Part shown: in pieces, positions 51,347 through 59,675 of the stretch
How the letters are laid out: the number at the start of each line of letters is the position of its first letter
Position numbering within the stretch: the stretch's first letter is position 1
Assembly (NCBI RefSeq): GCF_017991995.1
Contig: NZ_JAGOPN010000012.1
Span: 143,188-207,187 of the forward strand
Direction of reading: 5' to 3'
Origin: Pseudacidovorax sp.
GTDB lineage: Bacteria; Pseudomonadota; Gammaproteobacteria; Burkholderiales; Burkholderiaceae_C
Length of the DNA stretch: 64,000 nt
The notes under the pieces: generated by a model
The model's database searches: none
Seen by the model: only the letters and a program-made list of their open reading frames with translations
Told to the model about the DNA's origin: nothing
Position numbers and translations under genes: made by a program

Positions 51347-51350
51347 CCCC

Positions 51351-52415
51351 ATGCCTCTTGCCGACGACGCCGTGACCCATGCCCGCCAGCTGCTGCAGCG
51401 CGGCCTGGCCATTCCTGCCCACCCGCTCGCCCTGGATGCGCAGCGACAGCTGGACGAGCGCCGCCAGCGCGCCCTCACCCGCTACTACCTCGACGCCGGC
51501 GCCGGCGGCCTCGCCGTGGGCGTGCACACCACGCAGTTCGCCATCCGCGAGCGGGGGCTGTACGCGCCGGTGCTGAGGCTGGCGGCCGAGACGGCCCGCG
51601 ACTGGATGGGCTCGCAGCGGGAACTCGCGCTCGTCGCCGGGCTGTGCGGCCCGACCGCCCAGGCCCTGGCCGAGGCCCGGCTGGCGCGCGACCTGGGCTA
51701 CCACGCCGGCCTGCTGAGCCTGGCCGCCCTGAGCGACCGCAGCGAGGACGAACTCATCGCCCACTGCCAGGCCGTGGCGGCCGAGCTGCCGCTGGTGGGC
51801 TTCTACCTGCAGCCGGCGGTCGGCGGCCGAGTGCTCAGCGCAGGCTTCTGGGCCCGCTTCGCGGCCATCGAGCAGGTGGTCGCCATCAAGGTGGCGCCCT
51901 TCCACCGCTACCGCACCCTGGACGTGGTGCGCGGCCTGGTGGCGGCACGGGCCGAGGAACGGGTGACGCTCTACACCGGCAATGACGACCACATCGTGCT
52001 GGACCTGCTCACGCCGTTCACCGTGATGCGCGACGGCGCACCGGTCACAGTGCGCTTTCGCGGCGGGCTGCTGGGGCACTGGTCGGTCTGGACGCAGAAG
52101 GCCGTGCAACTGCTGCAACGCTGCCAGGCCACGGTCGCGGCCGGCGCCGTGCCGGCCGAGCTGCTGGCACTGGACAGCCGCGTCACCGACTGCAACAGCG
52201 CCTTCTTCGACGTCGCCAACGACTTCCGCGGCTGCATCGCCGGCTGCCATGAGATCCTGCGCCGCCAGGGCCTGCTCGAAGGCATCTGGTGCCTCGATCC
52301 GCAGGAGGGTCTGAGCCCCGGCCAGGCTGACGCGCTGGATCGCGTGTGCCGCGAGCACGCCGACCTGTCCGACGACGAATTCGTGGCCGCGAACCGCGAC
52401 CGCTGGCTCCGCTGA
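51351..52415 (+). CDS. Dihydrodipicolinate synthase (DapA) superfamily lyase/aldolase
   Basis: A 354-aa class I aldolase-type TIM barrel, longer than DapA (about 290 aa). The Schiff-base Lys180 is in VVAIKVAPF and the assisting Tyr152 in GFYLQPAVGG. The substrate motif near residue 52 reads GGLAVGVHTTQF, where DapA has a GTTGE loop, so the acid bound differs. About 60 extra C-terminal residues are helical (FFDVANDFRGCIAGCHEILRRQGLLEG). It probably cleaves or dehydrates a 2-keto-3-deoxy acid; the substrate is unknown. The ATG at 51351 is preferred to one 11 codons upstream inside the GNAT gene. Confidence 0.82.
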   Translation: MPLADDAVTHARQLLQRGLAIPAHPLALDAQRQLDERRQRALTRYYLDAGAGGLAVGVHTTQFAIRERGLYAPVLRLAAETARDWMGSQRELALVAGLCGPTAQALAEARLARDLGYHAGLLSLAALSDRSEDELIAHCQAVAAELPLVGFYLQPAVGGRVLSAGFWARFAAIEQVVAIKVAPFHRYRTLDVVRGLVAARAEERVTLYTGNDDHIVLDLLTPFTVMRDGAPVTVRFRGGLLGHWSVWTQKAVQLLQRCQATVAAGAVPAELLALDSRVTDCNSAFFDVANDFRGCIAGCHEILRRQGLLEGIWCLDPQEGLSPGQADALDRVCREHADLSDDEFVAANRDRWLR

Positions 52416-52437
52416 AACCCCACTCCAGGAACGCCGC

Positions 52438-53208
52438 ATGCACCGTCTGCGCCAGGCCCTCGCCCACTACCTGCCGGCCGTGGGCATCTTCGTCGGCTTC
52501 GTGCTCCTGTGGCAGCTGGCGGTGTCGGTCTTCGACATCCGCGAGTACCTGCTGCCCAGCCCGGGGGCCGTGCTGCAGGCCATGGTGAGTCAGGAGATCC
52601 CGTGGCTGCAGCATGCCTGGATCACCGCGGTGGAGATCCTCGGCGCCTTCGTGCTGGCCGGCGCTTCCGGCGTGCTGCTGGGCATGGCCATCGCGTGGTC
52701 GCCCGGGCTCTCGCGGGCCCTCACGCCCTTCCTGGTCTTCGTCAACACCCTGCCCAAGGTGGCGATCGCGCCGCTGTTCCTGATGTGGCTGGGCTACGGC
52801 ATCCTCCCCAACATGCTGATCGGCGCGCTCATCGGGTTCTTCCCGGTGGTCATCAACACCGCTGTCGGCCTCACGCAGATCGACCAGGACCTGGTGGACC
52901 TGGGCCGCGTGTTCAGCGCGCCCAAGTGGAAGGTCTTCCTCAAGATCCGCATTCCCAATGCCTATCCCTACATCCTGAGCGCGCTGAAGGTCACCGCCAC
53001 CTCGGCCGTGGTGGGCGCCATCGTGGGCGAGTTCGTCGCCTCGCAGAAGGGCCTGGGCTACGTGATCATCACCACGCAGAGCAGCATGAACACGCCGGCC
53101 GCCTTCGCCGCGCTGGTGTGGATCTCCCTGCTGGGCCTGCTGCTGTACGGCCTGGTGGCCGGCCTGTCGCGCCTGCTCGCGCCCTGGGCCGAGGACCGCG
53201 CCGGCTGA
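52438..53208 (+). CDS. NitT/TauT-type ABC transporter permease
   Basis: A 256-aa inner-membrane permease of the SsuC/TauC class. Six hydrophobic segments are visible, starting YLPAVGIFVGFVLLWQLAVSVF. The coupling loop to the ATPase is VDLGRVFSAPKWKVFLKIRIPNAYPYILSALK. FVASQKGLGYVIITTQSSMNTPAAFAALVWISLLGLLLYG completes the family pattern. The gene lies 22 bases after the DapA-type gene in the same operon. Relatives import sulfonates, nitrate, cyanate or pyrimidines. Confidence 0.93.
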   Translation: MHRLRQALAHYLPAVGIFVGFVLLWQLAVSVFDIREYLLPSPGAVLQAMVSQEIPWLQHAWITAVEILGAFVLAGASGVLLGMAIAWSPGLSRALTPFLVFVNTLPKVAIAPLFLMWLGYGILPNMLIGALIGFFPVVINTAVGLTQIDQDLVDLGRVFSAPKWKVFLKIRIPNAYPYILSALKVTATSAVVGAIVGEFVASQKGLGYVIITTQSSMNTPAAFAALVWISLLGLLLYGLVAGLSRLLAPWAEDRAG

Positions 53209-53272
53209 GGCGCCGCCCATTCCCGAATCCTCCTTCACCGCTTCGTCCTCCCTCCCCAGAAAGGAAGCTGCC

Positions 53273-54289
53273 ATGCCTCTTCGTTCCGCCGCCCTGCAGG
53301 CCACCGTGGCCGGCCTCGCGCTGCTGTCGGCCCACGGCCCGGCCCTCGCCCAGCCCAAGGAGAAGTTCACGCTGGCGCTCAACTGGTTCGCCGTGGGCGA
53401 CCACGCGGCCTACTGGGTGGCGCTGGACAAGGGCTACTACGCCCAGCGCGGCCTGGATGTGAGCATCGAGGCCTCCAAGGGCTCGGGCGACGCCATCGCC
53501 AAGGTGGACACCGGCCGCGCCGACGCCGGCCTGGCCGATGCCGTGCCGATCATCTCGGCCGTCTCGCGCGGCGCGCGGGTCAAGATCGTGGGCATCGTCT
53601 TCGACAAGACGCCCATGACCTTCTTCAGCCGCAGCGACGCACCGCTGGTGAAGCCCACCGACCTCGAGGGCAAGACCGTGGGTGCGCCGGCCGGCGACAG
53701 CCAGCGGCTGGCCTTTCCGGCCTTCGCGCGGCTGAACAGGATCGACCCGCAGAAAGTCACCTGGGTCAACATCGAGCCCACGGCCAAGGTGGCGTCCATC
53801 GCCGAGAAGCGCATGGATGGGGTGGCCGACTACACGACGGGCCAGCCCTTCTACGACAAGGCGATGGGCGAGGGAAAGGTGGTGCGCATGGCCTGGGCGG
53901 ACCATGGCTTCGACCTGTATGCCATGTCGCTCATGGCCAGCGACAAGACCATCGCCGAGCGGCCCCAGCAGCTGCGGGCCTTTCTTGAGGCCTCGTACCA
54001 GGGCTGGCGCGACGTCATGAGCAACCCGGAGGAGGCCCTGGCCATCTACAAGAAGCGGGTGCCGGAGATCGACGTGAACGTGATCCGCGCCAACATGCTG
54101 CTCGGCTTCGATCTGATGCGCACCCGCAATTTCGCCGACAACGGCCTGGGCGCCATCGACGACAAGAAGATGTGCGCGTCGGTCGACATCGTCAACACCT
54201 ACATGGGGCTGCCCCGCAAGGTGGACTGCCAGGCCGTCTACACCAAGGGCCTGCTGGCCAAGGTGGCACTGCCGCTGGCCGCGAAGTGA
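53273..54289 (+). CDS. NitT/TauT-type ABC transporter substrate-binding protein (SsuA/THI5-like)
   Basis: A 338-aa periplasmic binding protein. The signal peptide is about residues 1-25 (ATVAGLALLSAHGPALAQ). FTLALNWFAVGDHAAYWVALDKGYYAQRGLDVSIEASKGSGDAIAKVDTGRADAGLADA is the classic THI5/SsuA start. It is followed by VGAPAGDSQRLAFPAFARL and PDIDVNVIRANM-like helices. The WFAVGDH loop points to a small organic ligand, but sulfonate, pyrimidine or carboxylate cannot be told apart from sequence. AGGAAG precedes the ATG by 8 bases. Confidence 0.92.
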   Translation: MPLRSAALQATVAGLALLSAHGPALAQPKEKFTLALNWFAVGDHAAYWVALDKGYYAQRGLDVSIEASKGSGDAIAKVDTGRADAGLADAVPIISAVSRGARVKIVGIVFDKTPMTFFSRSDAPLVKPTDLEGKTVGAPAGDSQRLAFPAFARLNRIDPQKVTWVNIEPTAKVASIAEKRMDGVADYTTGQPFYDKAMGEGKVVRMAWADHGFDLYAMSLMASDKTIAERPQQLRAFLEASYQGWRDVMSNPEEALAIYKKRVPEIDVNVIRANMLLGFDLMRTRNFADNGLGAIDDKKMCASVDIVNTYMGLPRKVDCQAVYTKGLLAKVALPLAAK

Positions 54290-54315
54290 GCGCGCGTCAC
54301 GAAGGCGGCATCGGC

Positions 54316-55167
54316 ATGGCCTCCACCGCTTCCCCGCCGCCCGGCCCCGGGACGGCGCGGCCGCTGATCGAGGTCGACCATGCCGGCATGGTCTACCCCG
54401 CTGAAAGCGGCCCGGTGGAGGCGCTGCGCGACATCTCGCTGTCCATCCACGAGGGCGAGTTCGTCGCGCTGGTCGGGCCGAGCGGCTGCGGCAAGTCCAC
54501 GCTCATGCGCGCCATGGCCGGGCTGCGGCCGGTGACCAGCGGGCAGGTGCGCGTGCAGGGCGTGCCGGTGGACAAGCCCATTCCACAGGTGGGCATGGTC
54601 TTCCAGGCGGCGCTGCTGCTGAAGTGGCGCAGCGTGCTGGACAACGTGCTGCTGCCGGTGGAGCTCGCCGGCCTGGACCGTGCCCGCTACCGCGAGCGCG
54701 CGCATGAACTGCTGCGGCTGGTGGGGCTCGGCGACTTTGCCGGCAAGCGGCCCGGCGAACTCTCCGGCGGCATGCAGCAGCGCGCTGCGATGTGCCGCGC
54801 ACTCATCCTGGACCCACCCATCCTGCTGATGGACGAGCCCTTCGGCGCGCTCGACGCCATGACGCGCGACGACATGAACCTGGAACTGCTGCGCATCTGG
54901 GGCCAGGACCAGCCCCGCGCCGCGCGCAAGACCATCGTCTTCGTGACGCACTCCATTCCCGAGGCCGTGTTCCTGGCCGACCGGGTGGTGGTGATGTCGC
55001 CGCGCCCGGGCCGCGTGGCGGAGATCCACGACGTGTCCATCGCCCGCCCACGCACCGCCCGGACGCGGGCCACGCCCGAGCTGGGGCAACTGGCCTTCCG
55101 CATCTACACCGAGCTGTCCGGCAGCGCCGGCCGCGGCGACGAATGCCGCGACGGGCCGCACTGGTAG
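54316..55167 (+). CDS. NitT/TauT-type ABC transporter ATP-binding protein
   Basis: A 283-aa ATPase. Walker A is GPSGCGKST, Q-loop VGMVFQAALLLKWRSVLDNVLLPVEL, signature LSGGMQQRAAMCRAL, Walker B PILLMDEPFGALDAMTRDDMN, and the switch His is in VFVTHSIPEAVFLADRVVVMSPRPG. All elements are standard. The ATG at 54316 has GAAGG upstream; a GTG at 54286 that overlaps the binding-protein stop is an alternative. It completes the importer with the permease and binding protein. Confidence 0.94.
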   Translation: MASTASPPPGPGTARPLIEVDHAGMVYPAESGPVEALRDISLSIHEGEFVALVGPSGCGKSTLMRAMAGLRPVTSGQVRVQGVPVDKPIPQVGMVFQAALLLKWRSVLDNVLLPVELAGLDRARYRERAHELLRLVGLGDFAGKRPGELSGGMQQRAAMCRALILDPPILLMDEPFGALDAMTRDDMNLELLRIWGQDQPRAARKTIVFVTHSIPEAVFLADRVVVMSPRPGRVAEIHDVSIARPRTARTRATPELGQLAFRIYTELSGSAGRGDECRDGPHW

Positions 55168-55179
55168 GCGGCGCATCCA

Positions 55180-56619
55180 ATGGACGCGCCGCGCCTTCGC
55201 GTCACGGCGGTGGACCTGTTCGAGTCCACCTACCGCATGCGCCTGCCCTTTCGCTTCGGGGCCATCACGGTCACGGGCGGCCAGCAGGCCATCGTGCGGC
55301 TGCGCATCCGGCTACCGGACGGCCGGGAAGGCGAAGGCTTCGCGGCCGACGCCCTGGCCGCCAAGTGGTTCGACAAGGATGCACGCCTGTCGGACGAGGA
55401 CAACCAGCACCAGCTGCGCGCCTCGCTGCAGCAGGCGCGCGAGGCCTACCTGGCCGCGCCGCCGCTGAGCGCCTTCGCCCTGTTCGCGCAGCACCACGGC
55501 CCCTTGCAGCAGGCCGGGGCACGCCGGGGGCTCAATCCGCTGGTGGCCAGCTATGGGCCGGCCCTGCTCGACCGGGCGGTGCTCGACGCGCTGTGCCGGC
55601 TGGAAGGCGTCGGGCTCTGGCAGGCGCTGCACGCCAACCTGCCCGGCATCGAGGCCGCCTCCGTGGCGCCCGACCTGGCGCGACTGGACCTGCCCGCCTT
55701 CCTGGCGGGGCAGCAACCGCTGCGGCGCCTGGCCGCTCGCCACACGGTGGGCCTGCTCGACCCGATCACCGCCGCGGACGTGGCCGCCGGCGCCCAGGTG
55801 CACGACGGCCTGCCGCAGACGCTGGAAGAGGTGATCGCCGCCTACGGCAACCGGCACTTCAAGATCAAGCTCTCCGGCCAGCCCGGGGCCGACCTCCCAC
55901 GCCTGGGCCGCATCGCGGCGCTGCTCGACACCCAGCCGCCCGGCTGGGCCGTGACGCTGGACGGCAACGAGCAGTTCGAGGACGCCGCGGCCGTGCTCGC
56001 GCTGTGGCGCCAGATGCGCGCCGATCCCGCGCTGGTGTCGCTGTGCGCCGCCGTGCGCTTCATCGAGCAACCCATCGCCCGCGGCCGTGCGCTTACCGCG
56101 CCGCTGCCGGACCTGCAGGGCCTGCAGCCGCTGCTCATCGACGAGTCGGACGGCGAACTGGACGCCTTCGTGCGCGCCCGTCAACTGGGCTACCGCGGCG
56201 TCTCGACCAAGGCCTGCAAGGGCTTCTACAAGTCCATCCTGAACCGGGCGCGCTGCCTGCTGTGGAACGCGGCGAGCCCGGCCGACCCCTGCTTCATGTC
56301 GGCGGAAGACCTCACCACACTGCCGGGGCTGGCCTTGCAGCAGGACCTGGCCCTGGTCGCCTGGCTGGGCATCGGCGACGTGGAGCGCAATGCGCACCAC
56401 TTCGTGGACGGGTTCCAGGGCCGGCCGGTGGCCGAGGCGCAGGCCTTCCTCGCTGCACACCCCGACCTGTACCAGGCCACGCCCGCCGGCCCGCGGCTTC
56501 GGATCGTGGGCGGCGAACTGGCCGTCGGCTCGCTCGCGGCGGCCGGCTTCGGCACAACGGTGTCTCCTACGTTGGACGAGACGCCGGCGATGCCCGCGTC
56601 GGCCTGGCCGGCCGGCTGA
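55180..56619 (+). CDS. Enolase-superfamily enzyme (mandelate racemase/muconate lactonizing-like)
   Basis: A 479-aa protein, longer than most members (about 370-400 aa). The capping domain opens VTAVDLFESTYRMRLPFRFGAITVTGGQQAIVRLRI. In the barrel, HFKIKLSG gives a KxK acid/base pair, and the metal ligands are in LDGNEQF, FIEQPIA and IDESDGELD; GVSTKACKGFYKS gives a further Lys on the opposite side. Such enzymes abstract a proton alpha to a carboxylate, for racemisation, epimerisation or dehydration. It is the last gene of the operon, and its stop is only five bases from the stop of the convergent HAD gene. Confidence 0.85.
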   Translation: MDAPRLRVTAVDLFESTYRMRLPFRFGAITVTGGQQAIVRLRIRLPDGREGEGFAADALAAKWFDKDARLSDEDNQHQLRASLQQAREAYLAAPPLSAFALFAQHHGPLQQAGARRGLNPLVASYGPALLDRAVLDALCRLEGVGLWQALHANLPGIEAASVAPDLARLDLPAFLAGQQPLRRLAARHTVGLLDPITAADVAAGAQVHDGLPQTLEEVIAAYGNRHFKIKLSGQPGADLPRLGRIAALLDTQPPGWAVTLDGNEQFEDAAAVLALWRQMRADPALVSLCAAVRFIEQPIARGRALTAPLPDLQGLQPLLIDESDGELDAFVRARQLGYRGVSTKACKGFYKSILNRARCLLWNAASPADPCFMSAEDLTTLPGLALQQDLALVAWLGIGDVERNAHHFVDGFQGRPVAEAQAFLAAHPDLYQATPAGPRLRIVGGELAVGSLAAAGFGTTVSPTLDETPAMPASAWPAG

Positions 56620-56624
56620 TCCGA

Positions 56625-57449
56625 TCAGCGCCGGGCCACCAGCGCGTCGCGCGCCGCCTGCGCGAAGCCGGCGCCGCGCTCGCCCTCGGCCACGTAGTGC
56701 GGCAGGTGCGACAGATGCGGCACGAAGCGCGCCACGTTGGCCACGCCGATGCTGTGGTCGAAGGCCTGGAACATCAGCGCATCGTTGGTCGAATCGCCCA
56801 CGTAAGCCCAGCGCTCCATCTCGGCGCCCAAGTCGCGGCCCCAGAGTTCGCGCACGATCCAGCGCGCTCCCGACAGCTTGTTGTGCTCGCCGTACCAGCC
56901 GTTGATGTGGATGCTGCTCACGGTGGCGTGCATGCCCTCGTGCCGCATGGCCATCACCACCTTGTCGATCTGCGCCTCGGACAGCTGCGTGAACTCGCTG
57001 TGGTCGATGGCGATGTCGCATTCGCGGCCCGCGCTGTCGGTGGCGCGGCGCGCGCCCGGGATGCTGGCCTCGATGTGCGCCAGCACGGCCTGCATGCGCG
57101 CGAAGTTGGCGGCGCGGGTGGCGGCGTCCTGCTGGTAGCGCTTGTGCAGCATGCGCACACAGCCCGGCTGCCAGGTGCCTTCGGGCACCAGCGCCACGGC
57201 GCCGTTCTCCGCCACGATGGCGTCGAGCGGCCAGCGGGCCGCGAAGGGCTCGCTCCAGCCCACGGGCCGGCCGGTGATGGCCACCACCTGCAGGCCGGCG
57301 GCCTGCAGTGCAGCCAGCGCATCCAGGGCATCGGGCGTGATGGCGCCGTCGGTGGTCAGCGTGTCGTCGATGTCGGTGAACACGCCCACCAGACCGCGGC
57401 GGGCGGCTTCGGGCCAGTCGGCCAACGGCCGCATCGTCTCGTGCCCCAT
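56625..57449 (-). CDS. HAD-IIB family phosphatase (sucrose-phosphatase/mannosyl-3-phosphoglycerate phosphatase-like)
   Basis: A 274-aa HAD hydrolase. Motif I is FTDIDDTLTTDG with the nucleophile and acid Asp, motif II is VVAITGRPVGWSEPF, and motif IV is YVGDSTNDALMFQAF. A type IIB cap lies between (IVAENGAVALVPEG ... VSSIHINGWYGEHNKLSG). It removes phosphate from a sugar phosphate or related metabolite; the substrate is unknown. Its ATG overlaps the prfC stop by one base (TGATG), so it is translated after release factor 3. A second ATG five codons downstream is possible. Confidence 0.87.
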   Translation of the reverse strand: MGHETMRPLADWPEAARRGLVGVFTDIDDTLTTDGAITPDALDALAALQAAGLQVVAITGRPVGWSEPFAARWPLDAIVAENGAVALVPEGTWQPGCVRMLHKRYQQDAATRAANFARMQAVLAHIEASIPGARRATDSAGRECDIAIDHSEFTQLSEAQIDKVVMAMRHEGMHATVSSIHINGWYGEHNKLSGARWIVRELWGRDLGAEMERWAYVGDSTNDALMFQAFDHSIGVANVARFVPHLSHLPHYVAEGERGAGFAQAARDALVARR

Positions 57450-59086
57450 CAGCCGGCCGTCTGCAGCGCCAGGCCGGCGTGCTCGCGCAGGGGATGAAAG
57501 TGGATCTTGGGAAAGCGCTCCTGCGCCAGTCGCACGTCGTAGGGGCTGGTGCAGAGGAAGGCCAGCGTGTCGGCCGCGTCGCGTGCCATGCGCATGGGGT
57601 AGGCGTTCTCGAACTCGCGCAGCTCGGCTGGCGTGTCGGCCGTGATCCAGCGCGCGCCGGTGTACTGGCAGCCTTCGAGGCGGATGTCGCAGTCGTACTC
57701 GGTGTTCAGGCGGTGCTGCACCACTTCGAACTGCAGCTGGCCCACGGCGCCCAGCAGCATGTTGCCGCCGGCCTCGGGCTTGAAGACCTGGATGGCGCCC
57801 TCCTCGCCCAGCTGCATCAGGCCCTGCTGCAGCTGCTTGGTGCGCAGCGGGTTCTTGAGCACCACGGTCATGAACATTTCGGGCGCGAAGAAGGGCAGGC
57901 CGGTGAACTGCAGGCTGGCGCCGTCGGTGAGGGTGTCGCCCAGCTGCACGCCGCCATGGGTGGTGAAGCCCACGATGTCGCCGGCATAGGCCTCTTCCAC
58001 CGCCTCCCGGCGCTGGCTCATGAAGGTCACGACGCTGGTGGGCCGCAGCTCCTTGGCGGTGCGCTGCACGCGCAGCTTCATGCCCGGCTGGTACTTGCCG
58101 GAGGCGATGCGCACGAAGGCGATGCGGTCGCGGTGGTTGGCGTCCATGTTGGCCTGCACCTTGAAGACCACGCCAGCGAAGTCCTTGTCCTCGGGCTGGA
58201 TCTCCTTGACCACCGGCTGGCGGTTGACCAGCGTGGTGCTGGTGCGCGGGCGCGGCGCGGGCGCCAGGTCCACCAGCGCGTCCAGGACCTCCATCACACC
58301 GAAGTTGTTGACGCCGGAGCCGAAGAACACGGGCGTCTGCTTGCCGGCGAGAAAGGCCTCGTGGTCCCACTCGGGCGAGGCGCCGGTGGCCAGTTCCATG
58401 CTCTCCAGGGCGCTGTCGAACTCGGCGCCGAAGCGGGCGCGCAGCTTGTCGGTGTCGCGCAGCGGGATGGTCTCGAAGTCCTGCGGGCGGCGCTCGCTGC
58501 CGGACTCGAACACGGTCATGGCCTGCGTGCGCAGGTTGATGATGCCGCCGAAGCTCTTGCCCTGGCCCACGGGCCAGGTCATGGGCACGCAGGGCATGCC
58601 CAGCTCGCGCTCCACCTCGTCGAGGATGTCCAGGGGCTCGCGCACCTCGCGGTCCATCTTGTTCACGAACGTGATGATGGGCGTGTCGCGCTGGCGGCAG
58701 ACCTCGATCAGCCGGCGGGTCTGCGATTCCACGCCGTTGGCGGCGTCGATGACCATCAGGGCCGAGTCCACGGCGGTGAGCACGCGGTAGGTGTCTTCGG
58801 AGAAGTCCTTGTGGCCGGGCGTGTCGAGCAGGTTGACCACGTGCTCGCGGTAGCTCATCTGCATCACCGAGCTGGCCACCGAGATGCCGCGCTGCTTCTC
58901 GATCTCCATCCAGTCCGAGGTGGCGTGGCGGCTGGCCTTGCGGCCCTTGACGGCGCCAGCGATCTGGATCGCGCCCGAGAACAGCAGCAGCTTTTCCGTC
59001 AGCGTGGTCTTGCCCGCGTCGGGGTGGGAAATGATGGCAAACGTGCGTCTGCGCTTGACTTCATTGAGGAAATTCTCGTTCGCCAT
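57449..59086 (-). CDS. prfC: Peptide chain release factor 3
   Basis: A 545-aa translational GTPase that recycles RF1/RF2 after termination. G1 is ISHPDAGKTTLTEKLLLF, followed by GRKASRHATSDWMEIEKQRGISVASSVMQM (the G2/switch region), G3 LDTPGHKDFSEDTYR, and G4 TFVNKMDRE. The C-terminal domains include FKVQANMDANHRDRIAFVRI and QLQFEVVQHRLNTEYDCD. The sequence is complete and intact at its 5' end. The DNA immediately upstream changes to lower-GC mobile-element genes, relevant because prfC is a known integration target for SXT/R391 elements. Confidence 0.97.
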   Translation of the reverse strand: MANENFLNEVKRRRTFAIISHPDAGKTTLTEKLLLFSGAIQIAGAVKGRKASRHATSDWMEIEKQRGISVASSVMQMSYREHVVNLLDTPGHKDFSEDTYRVLTAVDSALMVIDAANGVESQTRRLIEVCRQRDTPIITFVNKMDREVREPLDILDEVERELGMPCVPMTWPVGQGKSFGGIINLRTQAMTVFESGSERRPQDFETIPLRDTDKLRARFGAEFDSALESMELATGASPEWDHEAFLAGKQTPVFFGSGVNNFGVMEVLDALVDLAPAPRPRTSTTLVNRQPVVKEIQPEDKDFAGVVFKVQANMDANHRDRIAFVRIASGKYQPGMKLRVQRTAKELRPTSVVTFMSQRREAVEEAYAGDIVGFTTHGGVQLGDTLTDGASLQFTGLPFFAPEMFMTVVLKNPLRTKQLQQGLMQLGEEGAIQVFKPEAGGNMLLGAVGQLQFEVVQHRLNTEYDCDIRLEGCQYTGARWITADTPAELREFENAYPMRMARDAADTLAFLCTSPYDVRLAQERFPKIHFHPLREHAGLALQTAG

Positions 59087-59101
59087 CGTTCACAGCCCCG
59101 T

Positions 59102-59122
59102 TATGTACACGCCTATGTACAC
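59102..59122. repeat. Direct repeat TATGTACAC upstream of prfC
   Basis: TATGTACAC occurs at 59102-59110 and 59114-59122, a 12-base period; each copy contains the palindrome TGTACA. They lie 16 bases upstream of the prfC start, in the prfC leader and at the edge of the mobile segment. They could be a regulatory site for prfC or part of an attachment or recombination site; the sequence alone does not decide. Confidence 0.45.
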
Positions 59123-59219
59123 AGTCCTTGACGTACCCATTCGCGTGCACAAATCGGCATCTATGCCAGCGCCCAACCCAGAAGCGCCGGGGGAAGTTTA
59201 GCACACCGAGCATATATCT

Positions 59220-59262
59220 GCTCTTAAGAGCCAACAGAATATGATAATCTGCCCTTGAGAGC
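59220..59262. promoter_or_regulatory. Pair of HipB-type operators at the hipBA promoter
   Basis: The perfect palindrome GCTCTTAAGAGC (59220-59231) is repeated imperfectly as GCCCTTGAGAGC (59251-59262), 31 bases between centres, about three helical turns. A candidate -10 (GATAAT, 59243-59248) lies between them. The arrangement fits cooperative autorepression by the HipB-HipA complex, as known for E. coli, though the site sequence differs from the E. coli one. Confidence 0.65.
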
Positions 59263-59333
59263 ATTTTTCTTGACCCGTCGGCGCGCGGCATGGTACTTCT
59301 AGAAGAAGAAGCCGCACACGCCAAGGTGAGGAC

Positions 59334-59675
59334 ATGACCGCCCGGAACAAACTACTGACTGCCCCTCCCTACCCGGTTGAGCAAACGCTCAAGCGGCTGG
59401 GGACGAATCTGCGCACGGCCCGGCTGCGGCGGAACCTGACGATCACGGACATGGCGGAAAAGATCGGCACCGGTGCACGCGCCGTCGCCGATGCGGAGCA
59501 CGGCAAGCCTTCGACGGGCATCGCCGTATACGCCGCCATGCTGTGGGCGCTCGACCTCCTCGACCAAGTAGCAGACGTGGCAGCCCCGGAGCGCGACGAA
59601 GAGGGACAAACGCTCGCGCTGGCACGCGAGCGGGGCCGCGCGCGCCCGAAGGGGGAGTTGAACAATGACTTCTGA
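59334..59675 (+). CDS. hipB: HipB-like XRE-family antitoxin
   Basis: A 113-aa DNA-binding protein. The helix-turn-helix spans about residues 20-75: LGTNLRTARLRRNLTITDMAEKIGTGARAVADAEHGKPSTGIAVYAAMLWAL. A charged C-terminal tail (RERGRARPKGELNNDF) could contact the kinase. It should repress its own operon and neutralise HipA. AGGTGAGG lies shortly before the ATG. It overlaps the toxin gene by 11 bases, the usual antitoxin-first order. Codon use is less GC-biased than in the surrounding chromosome. Confidence 0.87.
   Translation: MTARNKLLTAPPYPVEQTLKRLGTNLRTARLRRNLTITDMAEKIGTGARAVADAEHGKPSTGIAVYAAMLWALDLLDQVADVAAPERDEEGQTLALARERGRARPKGELNNDF

Noticed and set aside
54792..57497. A 901-codon open frame through the ABC ATPase and enolase genes
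   Set aside because: It overlaps two well-supported genes in another frame, and its protein is almost all Arg, Gly, Ala and Pro.
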